Shown here piece by piece: positions 17,240 through 26,109 of a stretch of DNA of 64,000 bases; position 1 is the first letter of the stretch, and every line of letters begins with the position of its first letter. Source of the DNA: WACF01 sp040880205 (lineage in GTDB: Bacteria > Pseudomonadota > Gammaproteobacteria > Pseudomonadales > Cellvibrionaceae); contig JBBDIU010000134.1 in assembly GCA_040880205.1 (NCBI GenBank), forward strand, positions 11,177 to 75,176, in the 5' to 3' direction. Under the pieces are notes generated by a model that was given only the letters and a program-made list of their open reading frames with translations, ran no database searches and was not told where the DNA came from. The translations under genes were made by a program, and so were the position numbers.

Positions 17240-17902
17240 ATGAAAGTCAACGCGCTACACTGTCTCTTAATACTCATTGTCGGCTGGGGTCCGTGCCTGG
17301 GTTCTGCCGCGGAAACAATGGACCCGCTTCCGGCTGGCAATTACACCTTGGACCGGTCTCATGCCAGCCTGATTTTTCGGGTGGATCATCTGGGATTTTC
17401 CATGTTCACGGCGCGCTTTGATCAATTCGATGCGCAATTGGCCTTCGATCCCCGGGATATGGCGGCATCGACCGTCAGCGCTACAGTGGACGCAAGGTCT
17501 ATCGAAACCGGCGTGCCCATATCCGAAGAACTGAACTTCAACGCCATGCTGCGCGGCGGCGATTGGTTGGACGCGGAGAGTCATCCGCGAATGACCTTTC
17601 GCTCCCGATCCGTTGAGGTGGTGTCCGCCGACCAGGTGCGCGTTCACGGCGACTTTACCCTGCGCGGCATTACCCAGCCTCTGACACTCGACGTCACATT
17701 CAACGGCGGCTATGCCGGCCACACCATGGACCCGAACGCCCGCATCGGCTTTTCCGCCCAGGGTTCTCTGAAGCGTTCCGACTACGGTATCGACTTCGGT
17801 ATTCCCGAACCCGGTACCACCATGGGCGTCAGCGATCAGGTGGATATAATAATCGAAGCGGAGTTTACCGGGCCGGCTTGGGAGGCTGAAGAAAAGCCGT
17901 GA
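17240..17902 (+). CDS. YceI family periplasmic protein
   Basis: YceI protein, 220 residues, with a signal peptide (MKVNALHCLLILIVGWGPCLGSAA) and a lipocalin-like beta-barrel (about 28-210). It opens with the typical GNYTLDRSHASLIFRVDHLGFS and contains FTLRGITQPLTLDVTFN. Family members bind isoprenoid-like ligands in the periplasm; the ligand here is unknown. It sits last in the ECF42 cluster, 25 bases after the VOC gene. Its stop codon is also the TGA of the first GTGAGAT heptad of a downstream repeat. Confidence 0.88.
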   Translation: MKVNALHCLLILIVGWGPCLGSAAETMDPLPAGNYTLDRSHASLIFRVDHLGFSMFTARFDQFDAQLAFDPRDMAASTVSATVDARSIETGVPISEELNFNAMLRGGDWLDAESHPRMTFRSRSVEVVSADQVRVHGDFTLRGITQPLTLDVTFNGGYAGHTMDPNARIGFSAQGSLKRSDYGIDFGIPEPGTTMGVSDQVDIIIEAEFTGPAWEAEEKP

Positions 17903-17912
17903 GATGTGAGAT
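17899..17912. repeat. Heptad repeat array 1 (GTGAGAT x2) at the YceI stop codon
   Basis: Two GTGAGAT units; the YceI TGA stop (17900-17902) lies within the first. Part of the window-wide 7-bp repeat family. Confidence 0.6.
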
Positions 17913-17966
17913 GAATGGCGCTTAATTAGGGGATTTGTGGGGCATTGCGCCGGTTACGGTCTTGGG

Positions 17967-17976
17967 NNNNNNNNNN
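17967..17976. other. Assembly gap (10 N)
   Basis: Run of ten N in intergenic DNA between two heptad repeat arrays; true length unknown. Confidence 0.95.
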
Positions 17977-18023
17977 AAACACCGCAACCTACAGCGTCGA
18001 TTGGCTTAGCTATGTGCCATTTG

Positions 18024-18079
18024 GATGAGAGATGTGGAATGTGAAATGTGACTAGCGACTAGAGATTAGAGATTAGAGA
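18024..18079. repeat. Heptad repeat array 2, eight degenerate units
   Basis: Eight in-phase 7-mers: GATGAGA, GATGTGG, AATGTGA, AATGTGA, CTAGCGA, CTAGAGA, TTAGAGA, TTAGAGA. The sequence drifts from one word to the next while the 7-bp phase is kept. The surrounding stretch 17903-18340 has no convincing gene. Confidence 0.75.
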
Positions 18080-18154
18080 CTTGGCCTTCCAATTTCCCCT
18101 ATGTTATTCCTCGAAAAGGACGGTGAAGGCTCCGGTGCCACAGTAGGAGTTTGG

Positions 18155-18247
18155 TGCTGGGGTGGGCATTTCGAAACCGTCACTTCAGGGATGAAGTGCC
18201 GGAGCTACACGGACGTATTCATGCGATTTCGAAATGCCCACCCAGCA
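18155..18247. repeat. Large intergenic inverted repeat with inner hairpin
   Basis: TGCTGGGGTGGGCATTTCGAAA (18155-18176) pairs with 18227-18247, with one bulged base. A second stem (CACTTC 18181-18186 with GAAGTG 18193-18198) lies inside. It resembles a structured multi-copy intergenic repeat of gammaproteobacteria; only one copy was seen here. It lies 94 bases downstream of the end of the M1 peptidase gene, which is on the other strand. Confidence 0.7.
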
Positions 18248-18340
18248 GCAAACGGGAGAAAAACCCCCGGGAAAATCTCGGCACCCAACTACTGCTACTT
18301 CTCAGCCCTACCCTTCTATCGTTCGCTTATTCTTTTCGAC

Positions 18341-21088
18341 TTACGGGGGCACGCCGCCAAGCATGACCTGAACACTGGGTCCCTGTTCCTCCACCAGTGC
18401 CGCGCACAAGCGGATTTCTTCCAGGGTATTGGCGAGACTTCGGGAGCCGCGTTGCAGTGATGTAATTTTTTCGCTCAGCTCCCGGTCGATCTCCTCGTAG
18501 CGGGACTCGCTGCAAAAATTGTCGGCGTATTCGATGACGCGGCCTTGAAACCAGGACGGACTGCGTTCCACCACCGCATCCAGGTTGGCTCGCAACCATT
18601 GCCAGGTTTCATCCCGGCTTTCGGCCTTGTCCATCAGTGGTTCGATGATGTGCCCCACTTCGTTATCGCGCAGCTGATCGGACAGGCTGAGCGCGCGAAG
18701 TTCGGCGCGAAATTGCGAATCCTTGCTTTCGGTTAGCGCTCGCAGAATTTCCTCGCGCAATACGGCGTTGTCGCTGTTATGGAAATGGCTTAGCAGTAAA
18801 TCCGCGAATGCGCGCCCTTCCATGGCCACGGCGGTACTCAATGCCACTTCGCGGATATTGGAATCGAGGACTTCGGGATGCAGTTGCCGGTCCGTGTCGA
18901 AACCCCGGTTCGCGTCGAAATCGATGTAGCGAGTCGCCAGTTCGTGCAGTTGTTCGCGCACCGCCTCATCCTCCACCAGCAGCGCGAACAATTGCAGCAT
19001 ACTGACGCGCAGGCGGATCTGGTCCGCATCCTCCAGCGCTTTGTCCAAACTGACGCTTTGGTAGATGGGGCGATAAAGCTCGGCCACCAAGGCGCGGAAT
19101 TCAGCTCGGTGCTGGTCCGGAACCATATGTTGCTCGATCAGGTACACGTCGTCCAATGGTGTACTCGCCACCTGGGCATTGTCGGTATTCAGCAACAGCG
19201 GCAGCAAGGCGAAGTATTGCCGCGCGTCCAACCCGCCCGCGTGGAAATCACCGCTGAGACTGTTCGCCGCCGCCAGCCGCTCACGTTCATTGAGAATCCC
19301 ACCATTGAGCAGGGTTTCCCACAGCGCTTCCGCCATGGTCCAGCGGTAGTAGCCGGAAGCATCCGCGTTGGGAATGATCGCGCCTGGACAACTGCGGATG
19401 CCCACTTGAAAATCCTGTTCCTGTTCGCTGATCAGTTCACAGTGTTGACGTCGCTCTCCGTTGTCCTCAAAGGCAATGCATAACGGCAACAACCAGGTTT
19501 TATCGGGGTCACCCAGAGAGCCCACCGGCAGGTAGCGCGACTGCTCCACGCGGACGGTCGCGCTGGATTCCTCCTCATCGCATTGCCAACCCAAATCCAC
19601 CAGGGGTGTGCCCGGCTGCTCGAGAAAGGAGAAGAAAGCCGCTTCCACCTGTCCTTCCGGTAAATCGTTGCGGGTCGCGGCAATGGCTCGCACGAAATCC
19701 CGCGCGTCGGCGTTGCCGAAGCGATGCTGCGTCATATAATGCTGTATGCCCCGCTTAAAATCCTGCTCGCCAATAAAGCCTTCCAACATGGACAGCACGG
19801 CACCGCCTTTTTGATAGGTAATGCCATCAAAGGCCGCGCCGATATCCTGGTGGGACACAACCGGTTGGCGAATCTGGCGGGCGCTTACGAGGCGGTCCAT
19901 TTCCATGGTAGACAGTGCACTGTCCAGCATCCGTTGCCGGTATCCGGCCTCGGGCTGCAATTGGTCCATGGTTTTGGTGGCCATCCAGGTGGCGAAGGCC
20001 TCGTTCAGCCAAATATCGTCCCACCACTCGGGGGTTACCAGATTGCCAAACCACTGATGCGCGAGTTCGTGGGCATGGACGAGAATAAAACGCTGTTGCA
20101 TGGCGACTGGCGTAGCTTCGGACTGCAAGAGGTATTGCTCGCGGTAAGTGATGGCTCCCACGTTTTCCATAGCACCGGCGCCGAAATCCGGTACGGCGAT
20201 AATGCCGAGTTTTTCAAAAGGGTAGGCATGGCCGAAGTATTCCTCCTGGGCCAGGACAATATCTTCGGTGTTTTCCAGTGCGAAACGCAATTGATCACCC
20301 TTGCCTTGCACCGCGTAAGCCGTAAAGGGGATTGGAGTTTCGCGCAAAGGCGTGGCCGCGATGGGTTCACCGGCACGTTGATCCAACGGTCCCACCGCAA
20401 AGGCAATTAAATAGGTAGGCAATGGCTCGGTGGTTTGGTACCGGATCTGGCGGTTGCCATTGTCCAATTGGCCTTCCTCCACCGCCGGCGTACTGGTTAC
20501 CGCGGTATGGTTGGCATTCACTTCCAGGGTAATATCAAAGGGCACCTTGAAGGCGGGTTCGTCGAAGCCGGGAAAGGCGAACCGCGCCGAGGTTGCCTCG
20601 AACTGGGTAAACGCATAATCCTCGCCGCCAGCAGTCACCTTGTAGAGCCCCTCCAAACTGGTATTGAAAGGCGCGCTGTAGTGGAACGACAAGGTGGCCT
20701 TTCCCCGCGGCAAAGGATTGGGGAAAGTCAGCTTGGCCACACCGACGTCGGCCACTTGTTCGTACTCCCCCGCCATCACTTCACCGTCAGCCAGGCTGGC
20801 GCTCAATGCCGTCACGTCCAGACCGAGACCGTGCAACCAAATCGTGTCGCCCGGCTCGGCCATGTGGATATCGATTGCGGTTTCGCCAGCAAACCGCTCC
20901 CGCCGCGGGTCAATGGTCAGCCGCAAACGGTAGTGAAGTGGCTCAACGGTGTCGGGTAGTCTTCCCAGCGGTGCCGCGGCGCTAGAGACTTCCGGTTCGG
21001 GAGGCGGTGCATCGGAACAGGCGGTCAGCAAGGTGGCGAACAGTATGAAAAACAAAAGGCACTGCCGGCGAGTGAGCGTTATCAACAT
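18341..21088 (-). CDS. M1 family aminopeptidase lipoprotein
   Basis: Zinc aminopeptidase of family M1 (aminopeptidase N-like), 915 residues from the start at 21088. That start gives a lipoprotein signal (RRQCLLFFILFATLLTAC, lipid Cys at 24), so the enzyme is probably anchored in the periplasm or outer membrane. An N-terminal beta domain (about 40-245) is followed by the catalytic domain with the GAMEN exopeptidase motif (305-309) and HELAH-X18-E (340-344, E363), the zinc site. A C-terminal helical ERAP1-like region follows. It removes N-terminal residues from peptides. A longer upstream open frame exists but lacks the signal sequence at its start. It stands alone on the minus strand. Confidence 0.9.
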   Translation of the reverse strand: MLITLTRRQCLLFFILFATLLTACSDAPPPEPEVSSAAAPLGRLPDTVEPLHYRLRLTIDPRRERFAGETAIDIHMAEPGDTIWLHGLGLDVTALSASLADGEVMAGEYEQVADVGVAKLTFPNPLPRGKATLSFHYSAPFNTSLEGLYKVTAGGEDYAFTQFEATSARFAFPGFDEPAFKVPFDITLEVNANHTAVTSTPAVEEGQLDNGNRQIRYQTTEPLPTYLIAFAVGPLDQRAGEPIAATPLRETPIPFTAYAVQGKGDQLRFALENTEDIVLAQEEYFGHAYPFEKLGIIAVPDFGAGAMENVGAITYREQYLLQSEATPVAMQQRFILVHAHELAHQWFGNLVTPEWWDDIWLNEAFATWMATKTMDQLQPEAGYRQRMLDSALSTMEMDRLVSARQIRQPVVSHQDIGAAFDGITYQKGGAVLSMLEGFIGEQDFKRGIQHYMTQHRFGNADARDFVRAIAATRNDLPEGQVEAAFFSFLEQPGTPLVDLGWQCDEEESSATVRVEQSRYLPVGSLGDPDKTWLLPLCIAFEDNGERRQHCELISEQEQDFQVGIRSCPGAIIPNADASGYYRWTMAEALWETLLNGGILNERERLAAANSLSGDFHAGGLDARQYFALLPLLLNTDNAQVASTPLDDVYLIEQHMVPDQHRAEFRALVAELYRPIYQSVSLDKALEDADQIRLRVSMLQLFALLVEDEAVREQLHELATRYIDFDANRGFDTDRQLHPEVLDSNIREVALSTAVAMEGRAFADLLLSHFHNSDNAVLREEILRALTESKDSQFRAELRALSLSDQLRDNEVGHIIEPLMDKAESRDETWQWLRANLDAVVERSPSWFQGRVIEYADNFCSESRYEEIDRELSEKITSLQRGSRSLANTLEEIRLCAALVEEQGPSVQVMLGGVPP

Positions 21089-21225
21089 GACTGGAGCCCA
21101 TGTGTGGGGATAAACAAGGACCGCAGAGTTTTTCATACCGGGTGGAACATGGCAAGGAACGAGGGGGCCCCTTGAGCCCCGCGGGCGATCACTTGATACT
21201 GCCTGCTTTTGTGATGTGCGTGGTA

Positions 21226-22518
21226 TCAGGAAACCGCGTTCCGGCTGGTAGCATGGGTTTCGCCGGGTACGCCGGTGAGCAGACTCAATGACTCCAAGGC
21301 ATGATTGGCCGTATCCCGGCCCGGCAAGTTGCGACTGATAGCAACGCGCTTGCCCCCGTGCGTAATCGCCTGGAGTTTGTAGTACACCGTGTGTTTGTTG
21401 CCGCTGGAGGCGCTGTGACCCTCTTTTAATGTTAAACAGCGGACCTCGGTGCGCGGGACGGTCTCGCCGCCCACGCGCCGGCCCAGGATGTATTTGTCGG
21501 TTTGCAGGTGTTGGCCGTCGAGGCGAACGCGCAAGCTGACGAACAAACTGTAGAGGCAATAAACAAACAGGAAACCACCCATGAGCGGAAAAAAGATGGG
21601 GAAGACAATGGGGCCACCGGAATAGCCGATGAATAGTCCCGTGGCAAAGAAAAAAGCGCCGCCGATCAGTCCGAAAATACTGGCGGCCGGTTTGCGAAAG
21701 GCGGGATAAAACAATTCAACGCCATCGGCAATCTGACGAATATCCAGTACTTCTTCAATGGCGTTCATGCGTTGTTCGGCGGCGCTGGCGTGTTCGGTAC
21801 TCAGCGCGCGCAACTGTTGCGCCTTTTCCCCGGTGGGAAAAACCGGAATTTCAAAGCTGCGGTCGAAGTCGGCTCCCGGTAGCTTCGCTTCCACCTGCAA
21901 GCGCCACAGGTGATATCGACTGCGTTTCTTGACATCCGAAGCCGGCAAATTATCGTCCACATCGAAAAGAATTTCCAATCGGGTTTTGCCGCCATAGGCG
22001 CGGGTATGGGCGAAGCCCTCGCGCTGCCACACCGCGCGCTCAGTGCGACGACGATTTTTCCCGGAGCCGGTCATATAACTGTACAGGCACGTCAGGGTGG
22101 CACTGAACAGGGTGTTGGGATCATAGGGCAAGGGCAGCTCCAGGGTGCCGCCCACCTGACCACCGACAGCACCAGGAAACGGGTCCAGGGTCAGCGGCGT
22201 GTGCCCAAACCGTCGCCACGCTTGGGTGACTGTCACCGCCCAGGCCAACAAGCCCATGCCGGCAAGCGGAAAAAGGAGTACGATCAGTGCTTTCGCATCG
22301 CCGCCCAGTATGTCCGGCAAGGCGGCGACAGCGATGGGTATGGCGATGGCATTCCAGAACAGGGCAAAAATCCAGGCAAACCACAACACCGCCTTGGCCT
22401 CGCTCTTAATCACCGGGCTGGCCCACTCTCGTCGGGCCAGCCAGGGCTTATCGCCAAGGTCGGTGCTGGTGCTCTTGAAACGATCCCAAAATGAGGATCC
22501 GGGAATTGTGGACGCCAT
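21226..22518 (-). CDS. Conserved membrane protein, DUF3592-like
   Basis: Integral membrane protein, 430 residues. Two N-terminal membrane helices (about 45-70 and 77-97) and two more in the C-terminal half (about 285-310 and 318-340) flank a soluble domain (110-270). The soluble part contains VWQREGFAHTRAYGG and FEIPVFPTGEKAQQL, features I associate with DUF3592-type proteins; the family call is tentative. The C-terminal part reads like a cytoplasmic beta-rich domain. No operon partner: the M1 peptidase gene starts 138 bases downstream on the same strand. Function unknown. Confidence 0.65.
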   Translation of the reverse strand: MASTIPGSSFWDRFKSTSTDLGDKPWLARREWASPVIKSEAKAVLWFAWIFALFWNAIAIPIAVAALPDILGGDAKALIVLLFPLAGMGLLAWAVTVTQAWRRFGHTPLTLDPFPGAVGGQVGGTLELPLPYDPNTLFSATLTCLYSYMTGSGKNRRRTERAVWQREGFAHTRAYGGKTRLEILFDVDDNLPASDVKKRSRYHLWRLQVEAKLPGADFDRSFEIPVFPTGEKAQQLRALSTEHASAAEQRMNAIEEVLDIRQIADGVELFYPAFRKPAASIFGLIGGAFFFATGLFIGYSGGPIVFPIFFPLMGGFLFVYCLYSLFVSLRVRLDGQHLQTDKYILGRRVGGETVPRTEVRCLTLKEGHSASSGNKHTVYYKLQAITHGGKRVAISRNLPGRDTANHALESLSLLTGVPGETHATSRNAVS

Positions 22519-22656
22519 GGCAGGTCCTTGTTAGAGTTTATTGTCGGCTCCGGGAATAGTGTAGCTCAAAGGATGGCAACTACTTAGTTTTCCTAACTTT
22601 CTCGCGGCGCTAGACTACCCAATGGCCCCGGCAGGTACGGTCGCAAGGTGTTTTGA

Positions 22657-22941
22657 ATGAACTCGCTAATTGAAAACCACCGCCTGGATATTTTGGCGCT
22701 CGCTAAAAAGAATGGCGTGAAGAACATCCGCGTATTCGGTTCCATGGCGGGCGACAACGTTCGCCCCGACAGCGATGTGGATTTGCTGGTGGAGCTGGAA
22801 GAAGGTAGGAGCGGCCTCGCTCTGGGCGGTTTCTTGATGGACGTAAGTGACCTCTTGCACCGCAGAGTCGACGTGGTAACGGAAAAAGCGCTCCACCCCA
22901 GGATACATGACCAAGTGATTCGCGAGGCCCGGCCACTGTGA
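22657..22941 (+). CDS. mntA: MntA-type minimal nucleotidyltransferase antitoxin
   Basis: Small nucleotidyltransferase, 94 residues, with the exact GSX10DXD motif (GSMAGDNVRPDSDVD) and a third acidic position at DVVTEK. In MntA/HepT systems this protein neutralises the HepT ribonuclease by adding AMP to a tyrosine of the toxin. The arrangement fits: its TGA overlaps the GTG start of the hepT-like gene (22938-22941). The pair probably acts in plasmid or phage defence or in genomic maintenance. Located between two chromosomal genes on opposite strands. Confidence 0.88.
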   Translation: MNSLIENHRLDILALAKKNGVKNIRVFGSMAGDNVRPDSDVDLLVELEEGRSGLALGGFLMDVSDLLHRRVDVVTEKALHPRIHDQVIREARPL

Positions 22942-23300
22942 ACGATGATCCGCCGGTAGGGGTTAAGGACAATTTGCTCTATGTTGAGCACATGCTCGAA
23001 TGTATTCGACGGATCGTCACGTACACCGAGACCAAACAGCAATTTTATTCTTCAATCTTGGTGCAGGATGCCACGGTTAGAAACCTGCAAGTCTTGGCTG
23101 AATCGAGTCAGCGCCTGTCGCCCACTGTTAAGAATAGGTATCCTGACATTCCCTGGAGGGCCATCGCAGGCTTTCGCAACGTTTTGGTACATGATTACTT
23201 GGGCTTGGATCTCGATGCCATCTGGACTGTTGTCGAACAGGATCTGCCCTCCCTCAAAACCGCACTGACAGCCATTCAAGAAGCAAGTCGAAATACATAG
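22938..23300 (+). CDS. hepT: HepT-type RNase toxin
   Basis: HEPN-domain protein of the DUF86/HepT family, 120 residues, starting at GTG 22938. The RNase motif RX4HXY is complete (RNVLVHDY), including the tyrosine that MntA modifies. The rest is an all-helical bundle (LLYVEHMLECIRRI at the N terminus). It is expected to cleave RNA when not AMPylated. Overlaps its antitoxin gene by four bases, the usual MNT/HEPN layout. Confidence 0.88.
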   Translation: MNDDPPVGVKDNLLYVEHMLECIRRIVTYTETKQQFYSSILVQDATVRNLQVLAESSQRLSPTVKNRYPDIPWRAIAGFRNVLVHDYLGLDLDAIWTVVEQDLPSLKTALTAIQEASRNT

Positions 23301-23401
23301 CTTTTTTGCAGCGTTCAAGTGACGCGGAGGTACCATGCGCACTGTTTTTCGCACCACCGCCGGTACGAAGCACAGTCTATTTTACTCCATCGGAATTCCC
23401 T

Positions 23402-24199
23402 ATGTGGCTACATACAAGTTGTGATTTGACCTTTGATATTGAGGTGCCCACGCCTTTTATTCTCATGTTGCGGCCGCGCAGTGGTGCCCAGCAATGGGTG
23501 GCCAGCGAGGAATATAAACTGACCCCGAGCGTAGCGGCGTTTGAGTTTACCGATTTTTATGGCAATTTGTGCCAACGTTTGATCGCACCGCCGGGACGCT
23601 TTTCCATCCACACCGCCGCCGAAGTCATGACCGCCGACGAAACGGACCGGACGCCGGGCGCGCCTTTTATTGAAATCCAAAACCTGCCGGACGCGGTACT
23701 CAACTACCTGCTACCCAGCCGTTATTGTGAGTCGGACCGCTTCAATCAGATGGCGGCGTCAATAACCGCCGGCCAACAACTGGGCTACGATCAGGTGGCC
23801 GCCATTGAAAGCTGGGTGCGCAATAACATTCGCTACGACGTGGAAACCAGCGATTTTCCGATTTCAGCGGTGGAGGTCAACATGCGGCAGTCGGGCGTGT
23901 GCCGCGATCTGGCGCATCTCGGTATTGCGCTTAGTCGTGGCCTCAGCATTCCGGCGCGCATGGTGGTGGGTTACCTAAACGAGTTGGAGCCCATGGACTT
24001 GCACGCCTGGTTTGAAGCTTATATTGGCTATCGCTGGTACACCTTCGACCCAACACAACCAGAGTTGCGAGGCGGCTACGTCGCACTCGGCTACGGCCGC
24101 GATGCCGCCGATGTGGCTGTTTACAACCAATTTGGCCCAGCCGTTTACCCCGCCGCCCAAACTGTGAGTGTGCGGCGCATTGCCGACCCAGACCAGTAA
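23402..24199 (+). CDS. Transglutaminase-like cysteine protease-fold protein
   Basis: Transglutaminase-like protein, 265 residues from ATG 23402 (GGAA eight bases upstream). The N-terminal part (about 1-90) resembles the bacterial transglutaminase-like N-terminal region (WLHTSCDLTFDIEVPTPFILMLRP). The catalytic domain shows all three active-site positions: Cys in RQSGVCRDLAH, His in DLHAWFEAYI and Asp in FDPTQ. Cytoplasmic, with no signal peptide. Family members are proteases or amidases of unknown substrate. It is not in an operon and converges on the LytTR gene across a palindrome. Confidence 0.85.
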   Translation: MWLHTSCDLTFDIEVPTPFILMLRPRSGAQQWVASEEYKLTPSVAAFEFTDFYGNLCQRLIAPPGRFSIHTAAEVMTADETDRTPGAPFIEIQNLPDAVLNYLLPSRYCESDRFNQMAASITAGQQLGYDQVAAIESWVRNNIRYDVETSDFPISAVEVNMRQSGVCRDLAHLGIALSRGLSIPARMVVGYLNELEPMDLHAWFEAYIGYRWYTFDPTQPELRGGYVALGYGRDAADVAVYNQFGPAVYPAAQTVSVRRIADPDQ

Positions 24200-24220
24200 T
24201 TGCCAACCCGGAGCACTAAT

Positions 24221-24234
24221 GGGAAAGCTTTCCC
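24221..24234. terminator. Perfect 14-bp palindrome between convergent genes
   Basis: GGGAAAGCTTTCCC lies 22 bases after the transglutaminase-like gene and 92 bases from the end of the LytTR gene on the other strand. Its position suggests a bidirectional terminator or protein-binding site, but it has no loop and no T-run. Confidence 0.3.
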
Positions 24235-24325
24235 GCCCGAATAGTTGAAAAAACGCGTGGGAAATTCCTGCCCAGCGCGAAAGATTAGTACCTCTTCATG
24301 CCGGAGAACGCTTCACGCGAGAGAA

Positions 24326-25036
24326 CTAAAGCGCCATTAAATCGCGTAGCAATTTGGTCTGGCGGCGGGACACTTCCACTTCCATGCCTTGCTTGAGCTT
24401 TAACAACAAGCCTTCGTTTACCCAAGGCTCCACCGACTCAACAAAGTCCAGGTTGACCAGCTGTTGGCGATTGGCCCGAAAAAAAATCTGCTCGTCCAGG
24501 TGTTCGGCCAAGTAACCCAGCGAGCGGGACAGCAGTGCCTTTTGGTTACTGAAGTATACCCGCGTATAGTTGCCTTCCACCTCACAGAAGTAGACATCGG
24601 TCAGGCGCACAAAAAAACAGCGTTCGCCATCGCGGATGAATATCTGATCGTCGCGGGACTTTTTTGCCCGGCCGTGGGGCACCGGTTCACTGGCCTTGGC
24701 GGCGCGCGCGAGACTTTGCGCCAGGCGCTCGTGCTCGATGGGTTTGAGCAGGTAGTCCAGGGCATTCACCGCGAAGGCGGCCAAAGCATGTTCGTCGTAG
24801 GCGGTGGTAAATACCACCTGAGGTACATGCTCGATTTTCTCCAGCAGGCTGAATCCGTCGCCATCGGGTAATTGGATGTCCAGCAAGACAAGATCGGGCC
24901 GCTCGGCATCAATTAGCGCTATTCCCTCGGCCACGTTTTCCGCTTCACCGACGATACGGTGTTCTGGAAACCGCTTCATGAGTTCGCGCAATTCATTGCG
25001 CGCCAGTCGCGAGTCTTCCACCATGACAATGTTCAT
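24326..25036 (-). CDS. LytTR family response regulator
   Basis: Two-domain response regulator, 236 residues. The receiver domain (1-120) has the acidic pocket (VEDS), the phospho-acceptor Asp in LVLLDIQLPDGDG (D53) and the conserved Lys in LLKPI. A LytTR DNA-binding domain (about 132-236) follows, with FVRLTDVYFCEVEGNYTRVYF and FFRANRQQLVNLDFVESVEPW. It is activated by the histidine kinase encoded immediately upstream, whose gene overlaps it by four bases (25033-25036). The regulon is unknown; LytTR regulators often control cell-envelope or exoproduct genes. Confidence 0.92.
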   Translation of the reverse strand: MNIVMVEDSRLARNELRELMKRFPEHRIVGEAENVAEGIALIDAERPDLVLLDIQLPDGDGFSLLEKIEHVPQVVFTTAYDEHALAAFAVNALDYLLKPIEHERLAQSLARAAKASEPVPHGRAKKSRDDQIFIRDGERCFFVRLTDVYFCEVEGNYTRVYFSNQKALLSRSLGYLAEHLDEQIFFRANRQQLVNLDFVESVEPWVNEGLLLKLKQGMEVEVSRRQTKLLRDLMAL

Positions 25037-26109
25037 GAAGGCAACCTCAGCTCGGCAGTCATGGTGTTGTTATCCTGGCTAAGCCGCAGACTGGCTTTAT
25101 CACGGAACAAAGCGCTCAGACGACGCCGCGCGTTTTTCAGGCCGATCCCCTGCCCGCCGGCTTGCGAGGCAGCGTTGACCGGATTACGGATGCGAATAAC
25201 CACCTCTTCGTCCAGCAATTTGGCTTCAATCTCGATATCACCGCCTCCCGGCACTTGCGCAATACCATGTCGCACCGAATTCTCCACCAGGGTTTGCACC
25301 AACATCGGCGGAATGCCGATCGCCTTGACTTGCTCGTCAACCGACCAGATTACCCGCAAACGCCGTTCGTACTGCAAGGATTCCAAGGCCAGGTAGGCTT
25401 CCACCAGGGCCAGTTCTTCTTGCAGGGAAATCCGATCCTTGTTGTTCGCTTGCAGCACCGCCCGCAGCAAACTGGCCAACTGGGTTAATCGCTCCCTCGC
25501 CAGTTCAGGGTCTTCACGAATTAGCGCGCGTAAATTGTTCATTGCATTGAACAGAAAATGCGAATTGATCTGGCTGTGCAAGAACTGTAGTTCTGTATCG
25601 TGCAATAACGCCTGGGACCGCCAGTAGGCGGTTTCGACCTGTCTGGACCGGCGGTAATGTACAAACAATAAATAGACCGTGCTCCAGATCACCAGGATTA
25701 CCGTGGTGTTCAACGCGTACAACGCAAACCAACCGACCTTGTAGGGCGTCATGCCGGCAGTCGCGGTGGGCAAATAACGCTGCAAGCCGGTTATCACGAA
25801 GAACATCGCCAATTGTGCGAGCAGCGCGCACAAAGGTAGAATCCAAACAGTGTTGCCAAGCACCTTGTATAACGGCCAGGATGCCGCGCGATGTTGATAA
25901 AGGCGGTGCAGACCGTGTGTTGCAAACAACAGGAATGTGGACAGCAAGGTCGGCACGGTAATGCTAATAGCTTGCACCGGCGGAAACAGTACCGCCATGA
26001 ACAGGTTAAAGAACAGGAACAGGCTCCAAAACAAAAGCTGGACCAGCCAATATTGCTGGTCCAACCGCAAGTCCGGGAGCGGCGCGTGCGCTGTCCGGGA
26101 AGCGTCCAT
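25033..26109 (-). CDS. LytS/AlgZ-type sensor histidine kinase
   Basis: Sensor kinase of the His_kinase (LytS/YehU) type, 358 residues from ATG 26109. Four membrane helices (about 25-45, 50-70, 90-110 and 120-145) form the sensor part without a periplasmic domain of note. The kinase core has the H-box FLHSQINSHFLFNAMNNL, an N-box (LVQTLVENSVRHGI) and a G-box (GGQGIGLKNARRRL). It phosphorylates the LytTR regulator encoded next. Its ATG overlaps the TGA of the alpha/beta hydrolase gene (TGATG), so the three genes form one coupled unit. Confidence 0.9.
   Translation of the reverse strand: MDASRTAHAPLPDLRLDQQYWLVQLLFWSLFLFFNLFMAVLFPPVQAISITVPTLLSTFLLFATHGLHRLYQHRAASWPLYKVLGNTVWILPLCALLAQLAMFFVITGLQRYLPTATAGMTPYKVGWFALYALNTTVILVIWSTVYLLFVHYRRSRQVETAYWRSQALLHDTELQFLHSQINSHFLFNAMNNLRALIREDPELARERLTQLASLLRAVLQANNKDRISLQEELALVEAYLALESLQYERRLRVIWSVDEQVKAIGIPPMLVQTLVENSVRHGIAQVPGGGDIEIEAKLLDEEVVIRIRNPVNAASQAGGQGIGLKNARRRLSALFRDKASLRLSQDNNTMTAELRLPS

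Noticed and set aside
18101..18460. 119-codon frame overlapping the M1 peptidase end
   Set aside because: Spans the large inverted repeat and runs antisense into a real gene.
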